Positions 6,101 to 13,184 of a stretch of 29,854 nt of DNA are shown piece after piece. Position 1 is the first letter of the stretch; each line of letters begins with the position of its first letter. The translations under genes and the position numbers were made by a program. Where the stretch lies: IMG/VR virus record IMGVR_UViG_3300009786_001143, positions 1 through 29,854 of that record; one strand, written 5' to 3'. This DNA is from a virus. Under the pieces are notes generated by a model that saw only the letters and a list, made by a program, of their open reading frames with translations, was not told the origin of the DNA and did not search any database.

Positions 6101-6589
6101 ATGGCAAGAACAAAAAAAATACCAATACATTACGTTAATAATAAAGAGTTTTTAGCTGCAATAGTAGAACGACAAGATAAAATAAAAGAAATGGAAGCAT
6201 CGGGAGATGAGCCACCCCAAATTACTAATTATTTGGGTGAGTGTATTCTAAAGATTGCGAATCACCTATCATATCGACCAAACTTTATTAACTATACCTA
6301 TCGGGAAGAAATGATTTCCGATGGTATAGAAAATTGTTTGCAGTATATAGATAAATTTAATCCTGAAAAATCTACTAATCCATTTGCTTATTTTACTCAG
6401 ATTATTTACTATGCGTTTATTCGTAGGATACAAAAAGAAAAAAAGCAACAAGCTATAAAAGAAAAGTTGCTTAAAGAATCTAATATAGAATCCCGTATTG
6501 TGTTACAACAACATGATGATGATGTTAAATATCAACAACAGTTTGCAGAAATGATAGATAAGTATACCTTTCATGCCGATGAAGAATGA
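6101..6589 (+). CDS. 55: Late-transcription sigma factor gp55
   Basis: A protein of 162 residues, against 185 in T4 gp55, the small sigma that directs host RNA polymerase to TATAAATA late promoters together with gp33 and the gp45 clamp. The core LGECILKIANHLSYRPNF, then YREEMISDGIENCLQYIDKF and NPFAYFTQIIYYAFIRRI, is the recognisable gp55 / sigma region 2-like segment. An acidic tail follows. It has an AGGA site 9 bases upstream of the ATG at 6101. Its stop overlaps the gp47 start (ATGA). A perfect late box lies upstream of hsp20 at 10339-10346. Confidence 0.9.
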   Translation: MARTKKIPIHYVNNKEFLAAIVERQDKIKEMEASGDEPPQITNYLGECILKIANHLSYRPNFINYTYREEMISDGIENCLQYIDKFNPEKSTNPFAYFTQIIYYAFIRRIQKEKKQQAIKEKLLKESNIESRIVLQQHDDDVKYQQQFAEMIDKYTFHADEE

Positions 6590-7656
6590 AAGTAGCAATA
6601 ATTACAGATACTCATTATGGGGGAAAAAATGATAATCTTTCCTTTGCAGAGTTCCAACGAAGATTCTACGACAGCACTTTTTTTCCAATATGTGAAAGGG
6701 AGGGAGTTACAGAAATATTGCATCTGGGTGATGTGTTTGATAGGCGGAAGTATTCTAACTACCATACTTTGGCATTAGCCAAGGAGATGTTCTTTGATCC
6801 CTGTTACAATAATAATTATCCTATTCATATGCTTGTTGGGAATCATGACTGCTATTTCAAGAACTCAAACGAGGTCAATTCGGTCAGTTTGGTTCTCAAA
6901 GAATACACTAACATTACGAGTTATGAAGATATTCCAAGAGTCGCCGATATTGGTGGCCTTGATGTTTTGTTTGTTCCTTGGATTGCTCCTGCACATCGTG
7001 TAGAGGCTATCCATGAGATACAAACTGCCAAGGCAGATTTTGTCATGGGACATTTAGAGGTTAATGGTAATGAAATAATGCCTAACCTTTATTGTGACCA
7101 TGGATTAGAACGGGACATCTTCAAACGATATGAGCGTGTCTACTCTGGTCATTACCACCTACAACAAGACGATGGTCACATACGATATTTAGGTGCCCCT
7201 TATGAAATGAATTGGGGTGACTATGGTACTAAGAAAGGTTTCCATATTCTTGATACCGAAACAAGAGAGTTAGAGTTTTATCAGAACCCTAATAGACTAT
7301 TTAAAAAGATATTTTATGATGACGGTCATAGTTGTGATGAGATGATGAATATGGATCTCTCAGAGTATGAGGGTAGTTATGTAAAAATATTCATTATACA
7401 GAAAAATGACTTCTATAACTTTGACCGATTTGTCCAAAAGTGTTATTCAGAAGGTAATTTTCTTGACCTCAAGATAGTAGAAGATTTTAGTGACCTCAAT
7501 CCCAATGCTATAGCTGATGAGGAGTTAGAGGACATAGAAGATACTATGACGATGTTAGAGAAATATGTACACGAAATTGAAAGTGCGGCATTAGATAAAA
7601 ATAAATTGAATAGATTGTTAAAGTCATTGTATGTTGAGGCTAGTGAAGTTGAATGA
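6586..7656 (+). CDS. 47: gp47 recombination nuclease subunit (SbcD/Mre11-like)
   Basis: A protein of 356 residues (T4 gp47 has 339). Calcineurin-type phosphoesterase motifs occur in order: TDTHYG near the N-terminus, HLGDVFDRR, GNHDCY, MGHLEVNG and SGHYH. With gp46 it forms the phage SbcCD/Mre11-Rad50-type complex that resects DNA ends for recombination-dependent replication and helps degrade host DNA. The C-terminal part contains an acidic dimer/helical region (EELEDIEDTMTMLEKY). It overlaps gp55 by 4 bases and gp46 by 4 bases, so 55-47-46 is a tightly coupled set. Confidence 0.93.
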   Translation: MKVAIITDTHYGGKNDNLSFAEFQRRFYDSTFFPICEREGVTEILHLGDVFDRRKYSNYHTLALAKEMFFDPCYNNNYPIHMLVGNHDCYFKNSNEVNSVSLVLKEYTNITSYEDIPRVADIGGLDVLFVPWIAPAHRVEAIHEIQTAKADFVMGHLEVNGNEIMPNLYCDHGLERDIFKRYERVYSGHYHLQQDDGHIRYLGAPYEMNWGDYGTKKGFHILDTETRELEFYQNPNRLFKKIFYDDGHSCDEMMNMDLSEYEGSYVKIFIIQKNDFYNFDRFVQKCYSEGNFLDLKIVEDFSDLNPNAIADEELEDIEDTMTMLEKYVHEIESAALDKNKLNRLLKSLYVEASEVE

Positions 7657-9368
7657 TAATATTTAGAAAAGTGTCATGGCAAAACTTTTTATCTACAGGC
7701 AACACCCCCATTGAAGTAGAGTTGGATAAACATAATACCACCCTAGTCATAGGTGACAATGGTGCAGGTAAGTCTACCGTGTTGGATGCATTGACCTTTG
7801 GTCTGTTTGGCAAACCTTTTCGCAATATTAAAAAGGATCAATTAGTTAATTCGGTAAATGAAAAGAGTTGTTGTGTAGAAGTAAATTTTGATATTGGTAC
7901 AAAGAAGTTTCATATTATACGCAGTATTAGACCCAATCGTTTTGAGATTTATGTTAATGGTAAAATGTTAAACCAAGATGCCAGTGTCCGAGATTATCAA
8001 AAACATTTAGAGACTAATATTCTTAAACTAAACTACCGTTCATTTACTCAGGTTGTTATACTTGGGTCATCATCGTTTGTTCCGTTTATGCAATTGACAG
8101 CTGCTGCTCGGAGAGAGGTGGTGGAGGAAATATTAGACATCAAGATATTTTCTTTGATGAATGTAATATTAAAACAACGTATTAAGGATAGCAAAGAACG
8201 ACAACAAGAAATAACACACCAGTCTGATATGTTAAATACTAAAATATCTATGACTACTTCCCATATCACCAACATTAAAGAAAAGAGTAAAATGTCTGGT
8301 GATGTTTTGTTAAAAAAGATAGGGAAGAATAAAGAAGATATGGAGAAGTTAGACGAGGAGATAAACCGTTTACAGGGTTTGGTTGATTATTATGATACCG
8401 TCAGTGCACCAGAAAGGGAGAAGTTGCAGAATAACAAAGGTGAACTGATGCAGATGGAAACCAAGATACGGATGAAGACTCAAGGTTTTGAAAGAGACAT
8501 CAAGTTTCTGGAAGAGAATGATGAATGTCATACTTGTCACCAACCATTGTCAGAACATTACAAAAAGGAACACATCGAAGGGTTAAGCAACCAGTTGATA
8601 GCTACAACTTGTGGTCTGACCAAATTGAATGAGGAACTAGGCAACAACGAAAGTCACCTCAAAGTCCTTGACAAGAGGCGACCTGTAAGAGATGAGTCGT
8701 ATGTCGATGTGGCCAAACGCAAAACATCAATTGAAGCTATAAATCAATATAATAAAGATTTACTTAACCAGATAGAAGAACTCCGAGAGATAGATACAGA
8801 GTTGGTGGAAGATAAAACTAAACTGAAAATCTATGAAGAAGAACTTCAGATAGTAAAGAAAGAAAATGATAAGTTATTGGAGAATAATAATTATTTAACA
8901 ATATCTAAACATTTGTTGCAAGATTCTGGAATCAAGACAAAAATTATCAAACGGTATCTTCCGGTGATGAACAAGTTGATTAATAGTTATCTGTCGGCAC
9001 TAGAGTTTCAAGTTAAGTTTGAGCTTGATGAGCAGTTTAATGAAACTATTAAGTCTCGTTATCGTGATGTGTTTGGTTACGCCAACTTTAGTGAAGGTGA
9101 GAAGATGAGAATTGACTTGGCCTTATTGTTTACATGGAGACAGATAGCCAAGATGAAGAATAGTACCAACACCAACCTATTAATACTTGATGAGATATTT
9201 GATAGTAGTTTAGATGCTGCTGGTACGGATGAGTTTTTGAAAATCTTGAATACTCTAAGTCAGGAGAATGTTTTTATAATTTCTCACAAATCAGATTTGT
9301 CTGTAGATAAGTTTGATAATTTAATTAGGTTTGAAAAACGTCAACAGTTTACCCATTTAACCAGTTGA
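7653..9368 (+). CDS. 46: gp46 recombination ATPase subunit (SbcC/Rad50-like)
   Basis: A protein of 571 residues (T4 gp46 has 560). The ABC-type ATPase is split: Walker A GDNGAGKS at 34-41 with the Q-loop region after it, then long coiled coils interrupted by a zinc-hook CHTC (C292 and C295, CHTCHQPL), and a C-terminal lobe with the signature FSEGEKMRIDLAL and Walker B LLILDEIFD. The zinc hook joins two coiled coils to tether DNA ends. It works with gp47 encoded just upstream. The ATG overlaps the gp47 stop. The -35 box of the def promoter overlaps its final codon and stop. Confidence 0.94.
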   Translation: MIIFRKVSWQNFLSTGNTPIEVELDKHNTTLVIGDNGAGKSTVLDALTFGLFGKPFRNIKKDQLVNSVNEKSCCVEVNFDIGTKKFHIIRSIRPNRFEIYVNGKMLNQDASVRDYQKHLETNILKLNYRSFTQVVILGSSSFVPFMQLTAAARREVVEEILDIKIFSLMNVILKQRIKDSKERQQEITHQSDMLNTKISMTTSHITNIKEKSKMSGDVLLKKIGKNKEDMEKLDEEINRLQGLVDYYDTVSAPEREKLQNNKGELMQMETKIRMKTQGFERDIKFLEENDECHTCHQPLSEHYKKEHIEGLSNQLIATTCGLTKLNEELGNNESHLKVLDKRRPVRDESYVDVAKRKTSIEAINQYNKDLLNQIEELREIDTELVEDKTKLKIYEEELQIVKKENDKLLENNNYLTISKHLLQDSGIKTKIIKRYLPVMNKLINSYLSALEFQVKFELDEQFNETIKSRYRDVFGYANFSEGEKMRIDLALLFTWRQIAKMKNSTNTNLLILDEIFDSSLDAAGTDEFLKILNTLSQENVFIISHKSDLSVDKFDNLIRFEKRQQFTHLTS

Positions 9369-9393
9369 CATTTTCAATAGTATATGATAGGAT
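9365..9393 (+). promoter_or_regulatory. Sigma70-type promoter for def, with overlapping ribosome site
   Basis: TTGACA (9365-9370), a 17-base spacer ending TATGA (TGN extension) and TAGGAT (9388-9393). The start ATG of def is only six bases further (9400), so a transcript from here would start at or next to the A of the ATG. The -10 sequence AGGATGG also resembles a ribosome site for transcripts reading through from gp46. TGATAGGATGG is shared exactly with the promoter at 27802-27830. Confidence 0.6.
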
Positions 9394-9399
9394 GGAAGT

Positions 9400-9936
9400 A
9401 TGAAATTAGTAAAAGAAACAGATCCGATTCTCAAGAAGGTTTTACAACCGTTTGATTTTGAGAATCCTATTATGTCACCTCAAGAATTGGTTGCCGAGAT
9501 GCAACGTATTCGTAAAGAGAGTGGTGGAGTTGGATTAGCTGCTAGTCAGATTGGTATAGATGCTAGGGTTATTGTGATAGGTATGGGTGGTTTTGAGACA
9601 GAGGGTGTTGAGGATTTTGAAAGAGCATATTTCAACCCTGTGGTAAAGTCCCTTATGCCAGATGAGATAAAAATGATAGAGGGTTGTTTAAGTTTTCCAG
9701 ATTTATATATAGAGATAAAAAGAAAACAAAATTTAACTATATCATGGCACGATGTGAATGGCCTACCCTATGAGGAAAGTTTTGGTGGTATTACTTCCCG
9801 CATCATTCAACATGAATTAGACCATTTGGAAGGAATTGTTTTTACTCAACGAGCAGATAGATATCATTTAGAGAAGGGTAGAAAAGATAGAAAATTATCA
9901 CAACGTAGGACGAAAAGACTTGCCAAGAAAATATAA
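9400..9936 (+). CDS. def: Peptide deformylase
   Basis: A protein of 178 residues with all three deformylase motifs: GVGLAASQIG at 43-52, EGCLSFP around the metal ligand C96, and HELDH with ligands H138 and H142 and catalytic E139. It removes the N-formyl group from nascent proteins. Phage copies are common in marine T4-like phages, where they are thought to keep protein maturation going in infected cells. The C-terminus has a Lys/Arg-rich extension (GRKDRKLSQRRTKRLAKK) absent from minimal phage forms; in bacterial enzymes a C-terminal helix contacts the ribosome. The gene has its own promoter and a start that may be leaderless. Confidence 0.95.
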   Translation: MKLVKETDPILKKVLQPFDFENPIMSPQELVAEMQRIRKESGGVGLAASQIGIDARVIVIGMGGFETEGVEDFERAYFNPVVKSLMPDEIKMIEGCLSFPDLYIEIKRKQNLTISWHDVNGLPYEESFGGITSRIIQHELDHLEGIVFTQRADRYHLEKGRKDRKLSQRRTKRLAKKI

Positions 9937-10306
9937 AATATTAGATGTGTTAGCTGCTTCCTTTTCAAGGTATTTACCTTATAAGGAACCCGTCTTTGGT
10001 CAAATGGATGATAATGATTTTATTACTATTTTAAGTTGGCTTGAGGATTGGGAACCAGAGAAGGTTTATAAAGTAGCATATAAACATGCTAATTTGAAAC
10101 CTTTGCAGGAATATGATGATTGGTGTGAAGTTAGCAAACCTTTTCCTCCCCCCATGAAAGCACAACTTAGAGAGGCCATCGAATTACACCAACGAAATGG
10201 TAATTTACATGCCCTTAGAACCTATGCCTGGTTTTATGAGTATTATCCTAAGGTTTTATGGATGGTTTTCATACTAGGAACCGCAGGATATTTTTATTTC
10301 TTTTAG
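9920..10306 (+). CDS. Unidentified small protein with a C-terminal membrane segment
   Basis: Up to 128 residues. The middle is acidic and aromatic (NDFITILSWLEDWEPEKVY, then YDDWCEVSKPFPPP). The last 17 residues (VLWMVFILGTAGYFYFF) are a single hydrophobic helix ending at the stop, typical of a tail-anchored membrane protein. The TTG at 9920, which overlaps def by 17 bases and has AGGA 9 bases upstream, is the longest start. GTG 9947 and ATG 10004 are alternatives. I do not recognise the family. It lies between def and hsp20 and ends just before the hsp20 promoter. Confidence 0.5.
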   Translation: MPRKYKILDVLAASFSRYLPYKEPVFGQMDDNDFITILSWLEDWEPEKVYKVAYKHANLKPLQEYDDWCEVSKPFPPPMKAQLREAIELHQRNGNLHALRTYAWFYEYYPKVLWMVFILGTAGYFYFF

Positions 10307-10309
10307 GGG

Positions 10310-10338
10310 TTGACAACACCCTTAAAATGTGTTATACT
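10310..10338 (+). promoter_or_regulatory. Sigma70-type early promoter of hsp20
   Basis: TTGACA (10310-10315), a 17-base spacer ending in TGTGT and TATACT (10333-10338). Both boxes are at or near consensus and the TGN extension is present. The late box TATAAATA starts on the very next base. Confidence 0.8.
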
Positions 10339-10346
10339 TATAAATA
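10339..10346 (+). promoter_or_regulatory. Perfect T4-type late promoter of hsp20
   Basis: TATAAATA exactly matches the gp55-dependent T4 late consensus. It directly abuts the early -10 box, so hsp20 can be served by early and late RNA polymerase forms from starts only a few bases apart. The phage encodes gp55 and gp45, which late transcription needs. Confidence 0.7.
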
Positions 10347-10351
10347 GTGAT

Positions 10352-10402
10352 AGAGAAGTCGAAAGATTCTCTGTTATATATTAACCTTGCAGAAATGGAG
10401 GT
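10352..10402 (+). promoter_or_regulatory. Two hairpins in the hsp20 leader, the second covering part of the ribosome site
   Basis: AGAGAA (10352-10357) pairs with TTCTCT (10367-10372). With a bulged G and two more pairs it is capped by a GAAA tetraloop. Further down, ACCT (10384-10387) can pair with AGGT (10399-10402), covering part of the ribosome site GGAGG (10397-10401) that lies 9 bases before the ATG. A weak pairing over a heat-shock gene's ribosome site is the layout of RNA thermometers, but it is short and unproven. Confidence 0.4.
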
Positions 10403-10410
10403 AACTTAAA

Positions 10411-10851
10411 ATGGTTACAAGCAGAACAATAGCAAACATATTTGATCGGTCCGCCCTGGACCCCCACTTTGTAGGATTTGATAGTCTTTTTGACAGACTC
10501 AATTCCCACTATCAATTACACACAACGGCAAATTTTCCGCCCTATAACATCCGTAAGTTGGATGAGAATAGATGGCAGGTAGAAGTTGCGTTGGCTGGTT
10601 ACGATAAGAAAGATATCGAAGTCAGGGTTATTGAAGGTACTTTGATGGTGTCAACTGTGAATAAAGATACTAAGGTGGATGATAGTGAGTTAGTGCATCG
10701 TGGTATTTCTAAACGGCAATTTACCAGAACCTGGTCAATGGCTGATGATTCAGTGGTGCAAAACGCCAAGATGGAAGATGGTATGCTTTATGTTGAAATA
10801 GAGCGCATCGTTCCTGAGGAAAAGAAACCCAAGATTATTGAAATCAAATAG
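10411..10851 (+). CDS. hsp20: Small heat-shock protein Hsp20/IbpA-like
   Basis: A protein of 146 residues with a typical layout. The short N-terminal arm has VGFDSLFDRLN. The alpha-crystallin domain starts at about PPYNIRKL and includes the VEVALAGYDKKDIEV strand pair and a GTLMVS loop. A hydrophobic-charged C-terminus follows (KPKIIEIK, with an I-x-I-like anchor). It is an ATP-independent holdase that keeps unfolding proteins soluble. T4-like marine phages often carry one, perhaps for capsid assembly or host stress. It has stacked early and late promoters, leader hairpins, a strong GGAGG ribosome site and its own terminator, so it is an independent transcription unit. Confidence 0.93.
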   Translation: MVTSRTIANIFDRSALDPHFVGFDSLFDRLNSHYQLHTTANFPPYNIRKLDENRWQVEVALAGYDKKDIEVRVIEGTLMVSTVNKDTKVDDSELVHRGISKRQFTRTWSMADDSVVQNAKMEDGMLYVEIERIVPEEKKPKIIEIK

Positions 10852-10861
10852 GTTTTTTGAT

Positions 10862-10890
10862 GGGGTGTCCTTCGGGGCACCCCTCTTTTA
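10862..10890 (+). terminator. Rho-independent terminator after hsp20
   Basis: GGGGTGTCC (10862-10870) pairs with GGGCACCCC (10875-10883) across nine pairs, one of them G-U, around a TTCG tetraloop closed by C-G. TCTTTTA follows. It is the only strong intrinsic terminator I see in the window, and it isolates hsp20 from the methyltransferase pair downstream. Confidence 0.9.
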
Positions 10891-10892
10891 TT

Positions 10893-11444
10893 ATGAGAAT
10901 TAGGGTGAATTACACAGATACTATCACAAAAATAATAGAACTTCGCAATGAACTTATTGCCGAGAGTGGTATAGATGCTCTTGATAACGATACTATAAGT
11001 TTAGGAGTTTTTGCACCTATTATTAAAAAGATTGATCCTGACTATAAACCAAACTTTGCTCGAAATGGCCATGATGGATTTACTATTCAAGATGATAAAG
11101 AAATTGGTGTAGAATCTAAAACATCAAAAGTCAAAAAATATAAAAGGAAGAAAGGATATCCAAAGGCAACTTTTGCTTTTCATGCAAAAGGTTTAATATC
11201 GTATGATAGGTATGCATTTTGTACATGGGATAAAAATACTCTACAGCCTTTGAGTATATATTATGTCAAAGATTCAAAAAATGTCACAGCTATCAATGAT
11301 GAGTTAAAAATATTATCAGATGAGTGGTCTATACAACCAGCAACAGAGGCAGGATATGATGTAATTCGTATTGAGGAAATCATGTTGACTGATATGATTA
11401 AAACAACTAAAGACATTGACGGATGTAAGGTATATATTTTATGA
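10893..11444 (+). CDS. Unidentified protein, possible PD-(D/E)XK endonuclease
   Basis: About 183 residues from ATG 10893, just outside the terminator. A GTG at 10905 is an alternative, and no ribosome site is strong. A segment reading NGHDGFTIQDDKEIGVESKT has D61 followed 13 residues later by E74-S-K76. This is the spacing of the PD-(D/E)XK nuclease core, and a basic stretch (KVKKYKRKKGYPK) follows. The next gene, overlapping by 4 bases, encodes an adenine methyltransferase. An endonuclease coupled to a methyltransferase is the layout of a restriction-modification pair. I know of no named homologue, so the nuclease call rests on motif and context only. Confidence 0.4.
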   Translation: MRIRVNYTDTITKIIELRNELIAESGIDALDNDTISLGVFAPIIKKIDPDYKPNFARNGHDGFTIQDDKEIGVESKTSKVKKYKRKKGYPKATFAFHAKGLISYDRYAFCTWDKNTLQPLSIYYVKDSKNVTAINDELKILSDEWSIQPATEAGYDVIRIEEIMLTDMIKTTKDIDGCKVYIL

Positions 11445-11986
11445 GAGGTAGAAAGAAACAAGATAAAGAAGAACACGAATTTTATCCAACACCGATAGAT
11501 GCAGTAGAACTTGCGAGACCTCTTTTAGATCAAAATAAAAAGTGGTGGGAACCTTGTGCTGGTGATGGAAGAATTTTAAAACATTTCGATAATGTTATTC
11601 TTGGTACAGATTTAAAACCTAGATCACCAGAAGTTCAAGGAAGTGATTTTATGACAATGGATAAACCAGAAAACATTGAAGGTATTATAACAAATCCACC
11701 CTTTACTCTTGGTTATGATTTGATTAAAAAATCATTATATGAATGGAAAATACCAGCATTGTTATTGTTGCGAGTAGAATATATTGCTGCAAAAGCTAGA
11801 CAAGATGTTGTTAAACATATGACCGATATGCATATTGTTTCTGACTTAATAAAATTTGAAACTATCAATGGTAGAATAGTGAATGGAAATGGAACAGGTA
11901 GGTGTGCATGGATGTTGTTTGATCCAAATGAGACTCCAGAACATATAAGAATGAAATATGTATTGTATAAAAAGACTTATGAATAA
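11441..11986 (+). CDS. DNA adenine-N6 methyltransferase
   Basis: A protein of 181 residues. The start segment has FYPTP, followed by EPCAGDG at 37-43 (the SAM-binding F-x-G-x-G-like motif) and the catalytic TNPPF at 84-88, the NPPF/Y form typical of N6-adenine or N4-cytosine methyltransferases. FYPTP with EPCAG is characteristic of phage adenine methyltransferases. It overlaps the upstream possible nuclease by ATGA. It may protect phage DNA, or, if the neighbour is a nuclease, form half of a restriction-modification pair. The target site cannot be read from the sequence. Transcription must come from read-through or an unseen promoter, because the terminator lies upstream. Confidence 0.78.
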   Translation: MRGRKKQDKEEHEFYPTPIDAVELARPLLDQNKKWWEPCAGDGRILKHFDNVILGTDLKPRSPEVQGSDFMTMDKPENIEGIITNPPFTLGYDLIKKSLYEWKIPALLLLRVEYIAAKARQDVVKHMTDMHIVSDLIKFETINGRIVNGNGTGRCAWMLFDPNETPEHIRMKYVLYKKTYE

Positions 11987-12000
11987 AGTTACATCAGGTG

Positions 12001-12029
12001 TTGACTTTGGCAGATAATTATGTTATACT
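12001..12029 (+). promoter_or_regulatory. Sigma70-type promoter for the DUF3310-gp45 unit
   Basis: TTGACT (12001-12006), a 17-base spacer ending TATGT and TATACT (12024-12029), with the TGN extension. The ATG of the next gene is at 12037, seven bases past the -10 box, so the RNA should start within a base or two of the ATG. Confidence 0.72.
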
Positions 12030-12036
12030 TATAGAT

Positions 12037-12309
12037 ATGAAATACAAATTTGATGAAGATAGGGCGTGCAAAGAGTTGACGGAGTATATCAACACAACTT
12101 ACAATGCACATTACTCAACAGATAAGTACCAAGCAACAGATATGATTATTGATGCAGGCCACGGTGAAGGGTTCTGTATGGGTAACATTATGAAGTATGC
12201 CAAGAGATATGGCCGTAAGGGTGGAAAGAACCGTGCTGACCTTATGAAAATTTTACATTACGGTATTATTATGTTATATGTGGAGAGTTTGAATGATGAA
12301 ATTGAGTAA
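12037..12309 (+). CDS. DUF3310-type small phage protein
   Basis: A protein of 90 residues. The segment GFCMGNIMKYAKRYGRKGG followed by RADLMKILHYG matches the DUF3310 pattern (a C-x-G-N-x-x-K-Y helix, a basic turn, then D-L-x-K-A). T7 gp1.7, a nucleotide kinase, carries a related domain, so a nucleotide role is possible but not shown. I chose ATG 12037 because the in-frame GTG at 11998 precedes the promoter. No ribosome site is present, in keeping with a leaderless transcript. Its 3' end overlaps gp45 by 17 bases, so clamp expression starts from this promoter. Confidence 0.65.
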   Translation: MKYKFDEDRACKELTEYINTTYNAHYSTDKYQATDMIIDAGHGEGFCMGNIMKYAKRYGRKGGKNRADLMKILHYGIIMLYVESLNDEIE

Positions 12310-12952
12310 CGCAACGGTGGGTGTGCTGAAGAATTTTGCTGAGATTAATCAGAATATTTTGATTGAAGAAGGTAAACAGATTCGGACAATGTCCACAATG
12401 AAAAATATTTTGGCGTCGGCGGGTGTATCCGAGGAGTTCCCTAAGAATGTAGGTATCTATGATCTCAATGAGTTTCTTGGTGTTCTTAGTATGGCAAAGG
12501 ATGCTGACATTACTTTTGAAGAGAACCAACTTGTTATGAAGTCTGGTCGAACCAAGATTACTTATATGTATTCTGATACGTCCATTTTGACGTTGCCGCC
12601 AGAAACATTCAATGAACCAGAAATTGATTTGAATTTTAATATCGATAAAGAACTGTTACAAAATATTTTGAAAGCTTCAGCAGTAATGCAGTTGCCTGAT
12701 GTTGTTATGCACAACGGTAAAGTGACAGTAACTGACTTGAAAAATACAACATCTAATAATTTTTCTGTAGAACTTCCAGAGGATGTAGCTGAAAACGGTA
12801 CTTGGAGAATGTTTAGATGTCACTTTAAAGCAGAGAACTTGAAGATGTTACCGGGTGATTATGCTGTTAGAGTTGCAACAGCAGCTAATGTTAGTCAGTG
12901 GGTTGGTGAAGAAGCATCATATTGGATTGCTATGGAAGCAACTAATGACTAA
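12293..12952 (+). CDS. 45: Sliding clamp gp45
   Basis: A protein of 219 residues (T4 gp45 has 228). It has the N-terminus MKLSNATVGVLKNFAEINQNI, a NVGIYDLNEFLGVLS strand-turn segment, and the end GDYAVRVATAANVSQW then SYWIAMEA, all closely following the T4 clamp. The trimeric ring tethers gp43 to DNA and activates gp55-directed late transcription. Two ATGs in a row (12293 and 12296) follow a GGAGAG ribosome site, and the second gives the T4-like N-terminus. The gene overlaps DUF3310 upstream and the zinc-ribbon gene by 8 bases downstream. Confidence 0.93.
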   Translation: MMKLSNATVGVLKNFAEINQNILIEEGKQIRTMSTMKNILASAGVSEEFPKNVGIYDLNEFLGVLSMAKDADITFEENQLVMKSGRTKITYMYSDTSILTLPPETFNEPEIDLNFNIDKELLQNILKASAVMQLPDVVMHNGKVTVTDLKNTTSNNFSVELPEDVAENGTWRMFRCHFKAENLKMLPGDYAVRVATAANVSQWVGEEASYWIAMEATND

Positions 12953-13184
12953 CAGGTCGTTTGAACTACTTGCACACTTCAGTTGTGTGCATTGTAGTCA
13001 GTGGTGGTCTATCGCTAGTGAGATAGTGGATAGGGCACAAAACTATTTTAATCATAGGGACTTTTATTGTCCTTGGTGTGGTGAGGTGAATAAGCATGAA
13101 GCAGATACTGTGGGTGGAAAAGTATCGGCCAAGGAAGATACAAGATTGTATTCTTCCGCCGGCTATCAAAAAGAGCTTTTCTGA
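12945..13184 (+). CDS. Small zinc-ribbon protein overlapping gp45 and gp44
   Basis: A protein of 79 residues from ATG 12945. Two CxxC pairs, C14-V-H-C17 and C42-P-W-C45, separated by a 24-residue helical segment rich in aromatics, form a clear four-cysteine zinc ribbon. The last 30 residues are encoded in a different frame within the start of gp44, an 89-base overlap that is long for this compact genome. The ribosome site of gp44 (GAGGTG) lies inside this gene. T4 encodes RpbA and small proteins at the matching place downstream of 45. The zinc ribbon might bind DNA or RNA polymerase, but that is only inference. Confidence 0.6.
   Translation: MTNRSFELLAHFSCVHCSQWWSIASEIVDRAQNYFNHRDFYCPWCGEVNKHEADTVGGKVSAKEDTRLYSSAGYQKELF

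Noticed and set aside
8090-8130. TTGACA within gp46 as a promoter
   Set aside because: No -10-like box lies 16-18 bases downstream. The same holds for other TTGAC copies, for example near 8670, 16057, 26123 and 26990.
12855-12944. N-terminal extension of the zinc-ribbon protein
   Set aside because: It lies inside gp45 in another frame. The ATG at 12945 has a ribosome-site-like GGAAG and gives a compact zinc-ribbon protein.
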